Shown here: piece by piece, positions 58,550 to 64,000 of the stretch
Layout of the letters: the number at the start of each line of letters is the position of its first letter
How positions within the stretch are numbered: position 1 is the first letter of the stretch
From: Cotesia glomerata
Taxonomy: Eukaryota; Arthropoda; Insecta; Hymenoptera; Braconidae
DNA length: 64,000 bases
NCBI RefSeq assembly: GCF_020080835.1
Contig: NC_058159.1
Coordinates: forward strand, 19,254,474 to 19,318,473
Direction of reading: 5' to 3'
Position numbers and translations under genes: made by a program
Notes under the pieces: generated by a model
Told to the model about the DNA's origin: nothing
Database searches by the model: none
What the model saw: the letters and a program-made list of their open reading frames with translations, nothing else

Positions 58550-58821
58550 TTCTCGCATATTCTATAAACTCACATTAAGATGATCCTCTCCACATTCCTT
58601 TCTCAATCCTTTCCTACCAATATCCTGTTACGTGAATGTGTTATATTTATAATGTGTTATATTTATAAATATAAATAATGCTGTTAAGCGGGAAAGAATA
58701 GGAGTTACGGTAATTATTACGTGAAGCGTTCCACATTCACGTAACAGGATATTGGTAGGAAAGGATTGAGAAAGGAATGTGGAGAGGATAATCTTAATGT
58801 GAGTTTATATAATATGCGAGA
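58550..58821. mobile_element. MITE with about 95-bp inverted arms
   Basis: Left TTCTCGCATATTCTATAAAC and right GTTTATATAATATGCGAGAA are inverted. The match continues through CCTTTCTCAATCCTTTCC and CAATATCCTGTTACGTGAAT and their complements. The loop is AT-rich, with ATGTGTTATATTTATA repeated. Non-coding. Confidence 0.8.
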
Positions 58822-59424
58822 AGAGCGTCAGCCATCTTGTCCCGCGCGAGAACGCTGAGTAAAGGACACTCAAAGTCGTAACAAAAGTCTTAGTTCGGTT
58901 AAAATAAAATAAACTCAGTAAGATAAAATTTTAAGTTTCAAAAGACAAATAAAATAAAATATAATAGAATACTCTTTTGTCATAATTTCACATTTACACT
59001 GAAAATAGAATCTAGTAAAATTTACCGCTGATAAATGGATTAAATAAAATGATTTGGATTAAATAAAAATAATTTAGGAAAAATTTAAGTTTACTCAATT
59101 ATCGGAATTTATTTAATTTTTACTAAAATGAAGATTAAAATCCATTTAGTAAATTCTCGTACATAATAAATGGATTTAATCCTCGATAATTCGGAATTGT
59201 ACTTTAGATAATTATTGTTGTAGTAATTGAAGATACGACAGTAATTTAGGAAACAGGAATTTATAATTTTTAATTAGGAAAATAATATTTTGGAAAATTT
59301 ATTTATAAATTGGAATTAAGCGTTATTATTATTGGAATTAAAGGAATATAGTGTGGTTGTGTGTGAGTAAAGAGACTACCTTGGTTTCATGGTATACTCC
59401 TCTGGCTTCGGGGTAGTTCTCTTA

Positions 59425-59645
59425 GTAGTAACGTGAGGGTCCGGGGGACAGCGTGCACTGTGTGGACAGCGTGTGTAGTAACGTGAGGGTCCAGCGCAGT
59501 GACGTGAGAGTCCGGGGGACAGCGTGAAATAAGTTAGAGTAGTGTAAGGGTCCGGTGGACAGCGCGAAGTCGATAGAGTAGCGTGAGGGTCTAGTGGACA
59601 GCGGGCACTACAGCGACGTGAGGGTCAGCTAGACAGCGCGAAATA
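59425..59645. repeat. Irregular GC-rich tandem repeat
   Basis: GTGAGGGTCC or a variant (GTGAGAGTCC, GTAAGGGTCC, GTGAGGGTCT, GTGAGGGTCA) occurs at about 59443, 59483, 59504, 59543, 59582 and 59618, followed in most units by GGACAGCG. Spacing is about 20-40 bases. It stands out in an AT-rich setting and lies inside the possible LTR. Confidence 0.7.
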
Positions 59646-60266
59646 TAACCGAATGAGAGTCGTGTGTGATTGAATTTACCCTATGAAATTTTATTAATTG
59701 TTATATTGGCCATTATTTCAATTGTAAAAGGGATTGGATAAATAAATAATTTTGTTAAACGAATTTCTGTGTTTAAATTTTAGTTCCTTTCAGCAATCTC
59801 TCACGACCCTGACCTATTACCCCATGTTTTGGTCCAGTTTCTGGATACTGAGTCCAAAAATCCAGTGGCGCCCTTAAAGAGATAAAAGGGGCGACCAAGG
59901 GAAACAAGACACCCGTTTCACTTTGATTATCAATATCTCAGCAACCAATAATTACACAGGAATTTCAAGGTGGGTTTCGAAAACTTGAATCAATTCTCTA
60001 CAAGTATAAGCTATTGATTTTTTGAAAAATAAATTTTTTTCAATCATTACATAAATTTGAAAAATCAACCAAAATAGGACTTTTCATAATTTTTTGGAAA
60101 ATCAAGCACCTAATTAAAAATATCGCGGAAACCACTAATGTTAAATGTGCCTATTACAGTTCAATGCATCAACAAAAACCCTACAAAGTTTCAATTTGAT
60201 CCAGCTAACCGTTTTTTTGACCCACTCGATTGAATTTTTGAACAAATTAAGAAGCAAGATTACTGG

Positions 60267-60330
60267 GGTAAAACCAATAACTTCCCGATTTTCGAAAATT
60301 TTCAATTTTCCTAGCGGGAAGTTAAAAAAG
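60267..60330 (-). mobile_element. TG-family terminal hairpin fragment
   Basis: GGTAAAACCAATAACTTCCC followed by CCTAGCGGGAAGTTAAAAA is the first 60 bases of the TG family in reverse orientation, with nothing else of the element. Confidence 0.6.
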
Positions 60331-60466
60331 ATAAAAATGGGCATATTTAAGGATATTGGAATAACTTAGTATAAATTCGGATCGAATGAATGAATGAAGG
60401 ATATCGTTGGTAATTTTTCAACAAAGAGTTCCGAAAAAGCCCTGAGAATTTCAAAGAGCTGCGTTT

Positions 60467-60584
60467 TTAACTTCCCGCTAAGAAAATTGAAGATTTTTAA
60501 AAATTGGGAAATCATTGGTTTTACCCTATTTTGCAAAAATCGAGTTTTTATCGTATGATGTCATGTTTTCATCATATTATGTAT

Positions 60585-60650
<66 letters not shown>
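60467..60650 (+). mobile_element. TG-family TIR element, copy 6, 5' part ending in (GT)n
   Basis: Starts TTAACTTCCCGCTAAGAAAA and stops in a (GT)n tract (60587-60650). The LINE fragment begins at the next base. The 3' part of the element is not found downstream. Confidence 0.8.
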
Positions 60651-60653
<3 letters not shown>

Positions 60654-60845
60654 ATAGAGAAGCAAAAAAAATCTTCCAAAGACATCGCTATCATTGAAAG
60701 ATGATGGTCGGTAGTGTGGGATTTTTACCCACTAAAAAAAACTCCTCTCTCTTCCCCCGTGGATGGTACGGAGATGACTGGATCGAAACCGCGTTAGCAT
60801 TACTTCAATCCAGTCCGTGTTGCGTCTCACGACGCCTACTCCTGG

Positions 60846-61436
60846 TTATTGGTCCCTTTCTGCGGTTTTTGCTTTGAAAAGACGCTGCGCATAGGATGCA
60901 ATAGCTGACCAATTACCTTCTTTTCTAAGCATGTAGGCTATCAAGCTATCGGGGGAGAGTGTGGTGCCTATTATTTCTCTAGTGCTGCTTCTGTAGTCCT
61001 TCCACCGATCACACTCGAAGAACGTGTGCTCGGCGTTGTCAATTTTGTCTGGGCAGTATTTGCACGTTGGTGTGCTGTGCAAACCCATCTTGAAAAGATA
61101 GGCATTAAACTGCCCATGTCCCGTCAATAGCTGGGTCAAGAAGAAGTCCGTTTCTTCGTGCTTCCGAGAAAGCCAGACGTTTATGTTCGGAATCAGGCGT
61201 GCCGTCCATCTGCCTGTTTCCCCGGTTGTCCATCGGTCCTGCCACTCATGTAGCGTTTCCGTCTTTATCTTTGCTCTTGCCTCCTTGGAGTTGTCACAAT
61301 TTAATTTGGCGTCGTAGATTTTCGCCCTCTCGAACGCTAGTAAGTTGATTGGCGCGGCTCCTGCTATGACTAATACGGCTGCTTCTGAGACCGTGCGGTA
61401 GGCACAGGTGACTCTGAGCGCTTCTCGTCGTTGCAC
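60846..61436 (-). pseudogene. C-terminal part of LINE ORF2 (second copy)
   Basis: 196 residues open: ALRVTCAYRTVSEAAVLVIA, WQDRWTTGETGRWTARLIPN, LLTGHGQFNAYL, then CKYCPDKIDNAEHTFFEC, the C-terminal CxxC...H...C knuckle of R1-type ORF2. It matches the end of the ORF2 at 38733 in layout. The upstream frame is broken, so only this piece is open. Confidence 0.8.
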
Positions 61437-61633
61437 TGCCGCTATTTTGCACCAGTAGGTCTTCTGTTTAAGGATATCTGCTCATATACTCCGCTCTGTG
61501 GAGTAATATTCAGTGGACTACTTCTAGAAGCACCCTTCTTTTCCTGGTTCGTGGTCTCACCGTATTGGTCATGATTCTCGACAGGTTTGATACTGTCTTA
61601 GTACACAGAAAGAAAGGTTCACTTGAGCCAAGA

Positions 61634-61770
61634 ATAGTATATTACACATCTAGGGCAGTAAAATAAGAAATGTCTCAGATCACATGTAATTGTTGTCCGA
61701 GGCGAAGCCGAGGTCAATAAACATGTGATCTGAGGCTTTCTTATTTACTGCCCGTGGTGTGTATACTATT
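61634..61770. repeat. Hairpin module A
   Basis: TAGTATATTACACATC at the start pairs with GTGTGTATACTA at the end. GGGCAGTAAA pairs with TTTACTGCCC, and CTCAGATCACATGT with ACATGTGATCTGAG. The tip is CCGAGGCGAAGCCGAGG with GCGAAGC at 61702-61708. Followed directly by a body with TTTTTCTCCTCGACGGAGG. Confidence 0.8.
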
Positions 61771-61945
61771 TTTCTCCTCGACGGAGGCGGAAGGCATTTT
61801 CGTTTCGCGCAGCGGGAGGAAAATTGACGCTTTCCGCCCGGAGGTGAGAAAAATATTTTTTTGCCCTCTGGGCGGAAAGTGGCAACTTTGGTCTCACTGC
61901 GCTAAACAAAGTTGCCGCTTTCCTCCTTCCTCGGACAAAAAAATA
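61768..61945. mobile_element. Two mini-bodies (B1, B2) of the hairpin family
   Basis: B1 (61768-61855) has inverted ends TTTCTCCTCGACGGAGGCGG and CCGCCCGGAGGTGAGAAAAA with GCGCAGC at 61807-61813. B2 (61850-61945) is similar in reverse orientation: GGCGGAAAGTGGCAACTTT and AAAGTTGCCGCTTTCC, with GTTTAGCGCAGTGAGAC in complement. Both are too short to code. Confidence 0.6.
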
Positions 61946-61948
61946 TTA

Positions 61949-62039
61949 TACAGCCCTTGGGAAGTAAAAAAGAAAACCTCAGATCACATGTGATCTGAGG
62001 CTTTTCTTATTTTCCTTCCCAAGGGGTGTAATATACTAT
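61949..62039. repeat. Near-perfect palindrome C
   Basis: CCCTTGGGAAGTAAA pairs with the end TTTCCTTCCCAAGGG, and the centre CCTCAGATCACATGTGATCT is itself palindromic without a loop. It sits next to the A end of the deleted recombinase element and ends GTGTAATATACTATT. Confidence 0.8.
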
Positions 62040-62789
62040 TTCTTTATACCTCGGTCGAAAGTACGCATCTTTTGCACCTATTTTGCGGCAGAAAGTTAAA
62101 GATTCGTGCATTGATTAAGCTACACATTCACCTTCTATAACAGCGGGAGCAAATGCTTTCGCTACCGCGACTGACATTAGTCATTTGTTACTAACTATGG
62201 TTTGTTTACGCTGATCATTTACGATTGATGGTGCAATACACCTTGGTTATATTTCTTTCTTTCTTCTACTTACATGAAATATTTCATATATAGATAGAGA
62301 TATAGATAAAAATATAACTGTCGTAAGAGTGAGTAGATCATCCGATGCAACTTATAACCAGGTTGTACTGTACTGAGATTCAGTTTGACAGTGACGTGTG
62401 TAAAATGGATCAACTTTATTTAATTAATGAATTATTTAGAAAAATGTACGCAGTAACAACAATTTAATTTGATTTTTATTAATTATTGTTAATTTTCAGA
62501 TAATATGCTCGTTTTTTTTTTTTTTATTTTTAACCGAGAATAATCTTTATTATGTTTGTTGAATTCAAGAAATTTCAGTTTTATTTAATCTAAAAATTAA
62601 AAAAAAAATGTTTTTTAATTATTTTTTATTTGATTTTACATTAATTTTTTTTTATTTGATGCTTGCCCCCCCCCCCCCCCGACCAGCAGCACTCGCTTCG
62701 CTCGTGCCGCAAATGTCGGGGGCGGGCATCAATTTTTTTTCGTTACAGTACATGAAATATTTTACGTACTTTCGACCGGCTATAAAGAA
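62040..62789 (+). mobile_element. Deleted copy of the recombinase element (750 bp)
   Basis: Ends are the same pair as at 4201-6460, in opposite orientation: TTCTTTATACCTCGGTCGAA at the left and the inverse of TTCTTTATAGCCGGTCGAAA at the right. The sequence next to each end is also shared (AGCGGGAGCAAAT and the GATGC...GGGGGCGGGCATC hairpin with GCTTCGC at 62695-62701). The recombinase coding part is gone. A C-run is at 62667-62680. Confidence 0.85.
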
Positions 62790-62936
62790 AAATAGTATAC
62801 ACTACACGGGCAGAAATTTGAGAGCTCTGAACTGCGCGCCATCATGCCCTCGGCTACGCCTCGGGCATCATGGCGCGCAGTGCAGAAATCTCAAACTTTC
62901 TGCCCTAATAGTGTAGTATACTATTTGTTCCTAATT
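62788..62936. repeat. Hairpin module E (H1 copy 2)
   Basis: Reverse copy of the hairpin at 4064-4200: CGGGCAGAAATTTGAGAGCT at the left, AATCTCAAACTTTCTGCCC at the right. GCTACGC at 62853-62859 is the complement of the GCGTAGC tip. It touches the B end of the deleted element, exactly as the first copy touches the B end at 4201. Confidence 0.85.
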
Positions 62937-62950
62937 ATTTACTTGGGCGA

Positions 62951-63090
62951 AAATAGTATATTACACACCTAGGGAAGTAAAGTAAGAAATGTCTCAGATC
63001 ACATGTAATTGTTGGCCGAGGCGAAGCCGAGGTCAACAAAAATGTGATTTGAGGCTTTCTTATTTACTTCCCGTGGAGTGTATACTATTT
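62951..63090. repeat. Hairpin module F
   Basis: Close relative of module A (GGGAAGTAAA in place of GGGCAGTAAA, with the matching change TTTACTTCCC in the other arm, a compensating substitution). Tip GCGAAGC at 63021-63027. Ends TAGTATATTACACACC and GGAGTGTATACTA. Confidence 0.8.
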
Positions 63091-63172
63091 TTTTGCTCGA
63101 CGAAGGCAGAAAGGGGCAACTTCGTTTAGCGCAGCGGGCCGAAAGTTGACGCTCTGCCCGTCGAGCAAAAAA
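63087..63172. mobile_element. Mini-body G of the hairpin family
   Basis: About 85 bp with inverted ends TTTTGCTCGACGAAGGCAGA and TCTGCCCGTCGAGCAAAA. The inside is CAACTTCGTTTAGCGCAGCG, with GCGCAGC at 63129-63135, then CGAAAGTTG. It directly follows hairpin F, in the same order as hairpin H1 and the large recombinase body. Confidence 0.7.
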
Positions 63173-63870
63173 AAATTTTTTTTTGACACAAGAAATTTCA
63201 CTTATTCCAAAAAATCAATTCCCTTGCTTCAAGAAATACGTATCTTGATCCAAGTTAATTTATTTAAGTCAAGAAAATTTTCTTGGTTTGAGAAAATTTT
63301 TCTCTTGCTCCAAAAAATTAAATATCTCGATAGTAAATTTTCATTAATATTTCTATTGACTTACATGTCAAATGGGAAGATCAAATAATATTGAATCATT
63401 TTTTTTCATTCAATGTGTATAATTGCGCGTTAAAATAATCTAAAATAGGTATCAAATATTCAAGAGAAAAATTTTCTCAAGATGAGAAAATTTTTTCTCA
63501 GCTGAAGTAGGGGGCGCTGCTTCCCTAAAGTATCTAAAAATCTTGATCAAATATAAAAATTTCTTGTATCAAGTATTTATGATAATTTGAATTAAAAAAA
63601 AATTACTTCCATCAACCATAGAATTTCAAGAAAAATTTTTACTTCGGCCAAGACAACTTCGGTCTTCCTTCGGTCGTCCTTCGGTCTTCCTTCGGGCGAC
63701 CGAAAATTTACTTGAGCCAAGAATTTTGTTCTCCAGTCAAGAAATCTTTCTTTCTGTGTAGCTTTCGCGCAAGCGTTTTCGAGGTGTTCTCGAAAAGACA
63801 GCTTTTCGTTGATCATTACTCCTAAATAACGCAGTGTCCTTGTAGATGTCAGTGTTGTCCCGTCAAAATT

Positions 63871-64000
63871 CTTTATTTTAATTTAAAATAATTTAAAAAA
63901 TTTAATAATTTATGATTTTTACTTATTTAATAAAGTAAAGTAATAAAATGACTTTTGTATTTATTACTTGCCGGAATAAATAAACAGATTTGGCAATAGC
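63871..64000. other. AT-rich sequence at the window end
   Basis: Begins where LINE similarity ends. TTAATTTAAAATAATTT words, no gene and no (GT)n flank, so the LINE is 5'-truncated here. Confidence 0.4.

Larger units (their letters stand above)
57474..59868 (+). mobile_element. Possible long terminal repeat of an LTR retrotransposon
   Basis: Starts TGTAACGGAGTGATAGTTAC and runs to CA just before GTGGCGCCC (59869-59877), which resembles a lysine-tRNA primer-binding site. GTTATAAATATCC at 57729-57741 looks like a TATA box and AATAAAAT at 57854 like a poly(A) signal. No gag or pol follows. A MITE is nested at 58550-58821. The unusual length (2.4 kb) and lack of a second LTR make this tentative. 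Confidence 0.35.
61604..63758. mobile_element. TA-flanked TIR element inserted in the second LINE
   Basis: Left end CACAGAAAGAAAGGTTCACT and right end AAGAAATCTTTCTTTCTGTG are inverted, with TA at 61602-61603 and 63759-63760. The inner CTTGAGCCAAGAA is repeated direct and inverted near both ends. The right part (63171-63758) is built of TTTCTTG, CAAGAAA and GAGAAAA words and includes CTTCGGTCTTC tandem words at 63656-63704. The middle is the hairpin cluster, a later insertion. Confidence 0.75.
60651..63870 (-). mobile_element. Second LINE copy, 5'-truncated and split by a TA-flanked element
   Basis: The 3' segment is 60651-61603 and the 5' segment 63759-63870. Removing 61604-63760 restores the frame: LENACAKAT continues as KTVSNLSRIMTNTVR, as in related LINEs. 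The LINE is related to, but clearly different from, the one at 38480. It has a stop (GTC CAC TGA near 61517) and a frameshift near 61470. Its 3' end abuts (GT)n of a TG-family element. Confidence 0.8.

Noticed and set aside
61604..63758. Polydnavirus or other viral integration junction
   Set aside because: Considered because the organism may be a parasitoid wasp. I see no viral gene and no direct-repeat junction; TIRs with TA fit a DNA transposon.

Overview
The window is eukaryotic, AT-rich genomic DNA with spliced genes, long repeat-filled introns and many nested transposons. The encoded proteins are insect-like. The abundance of a Mutator-like transposase family, CA/TG-microsatellite-bearing elements and an R1-type LINE suggests a hymenopteran, probably a parasitoid wasp; this organism call is inference. 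Four host genes can be reconstructed exon by exon, with consistent splice phases: CAPS (calcium-dependent secretion activator, + strand, 5' end outside the window, 14 exons, 1-11913); PDHB (pyruvate dehydrogenase E1 beta, +, 5 exons, 20066-22401); FIBP (acidic FGF intracellular-binding protein homologue, -, 6 exons, 23017-25505, tail-to-tail with PDHB); and an activin/inhibin-beta type TGF-beta ligand (Actbeta-like, -, 4 exons over about 20 kb, 36370-56288).

Region by region: 1-12 kb is CAPS, whose single large intron (3144-8389) holds a broken tyrosine-recombinase transposon, hairpin elements and a 538-bp inverted repeat. 12-20 kb is gene-poor with three small elements. 20-25.5 kb holds compact PDHB and FIBP. 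25.5-36.4 kb is intergenic, with TIR elements, a large foldback-like repeat with a 113-bp tandem array, and a small Helitron. 37-50.9 kb is the 13.9-kb third intron of the activin gene and is nearly all transposons: TG-repeat elements, a nearly complete R1-type LINE, a Mutator-like transposase, a Tigger/pogo relic and a hairpin element. 51.1-55.8 kb is the second intron. 57-64 kb holds a possible LTR with tandem repeats, and a second LINE copy broken by a TA-flanked element that carries a dense cluster of hairpin modules.

The most unusual content is a modular mobile architecture seen at 4.06-6.46 kb, 49.3-50.2 kb and 61.6-63.2 kb. A palindromic hairpin bounded by TAGTATA...TATACTA is followed directly by a body with inverted ends that begin with a T-run and CTT. 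Bodies range from about 80 bp to 2.3 kb. The largest encodes a spliced, now frameshifted tyrosine recombinase. Many of the hairpins and bodies contain GCGNAGC, the known GNA-triloop DNA mini-hairpin sequence. A second notable pattern is that two different LINE copies end at the (GT)n tract of the same TIR element family, which points to microsatellite-targeted integration. The host genes do not form a pathway; they share only location: secretory-vesicle priming, mitochondrial pyruvate oxidation, an FGF-binding-protein homologue and a secreted growth factor.
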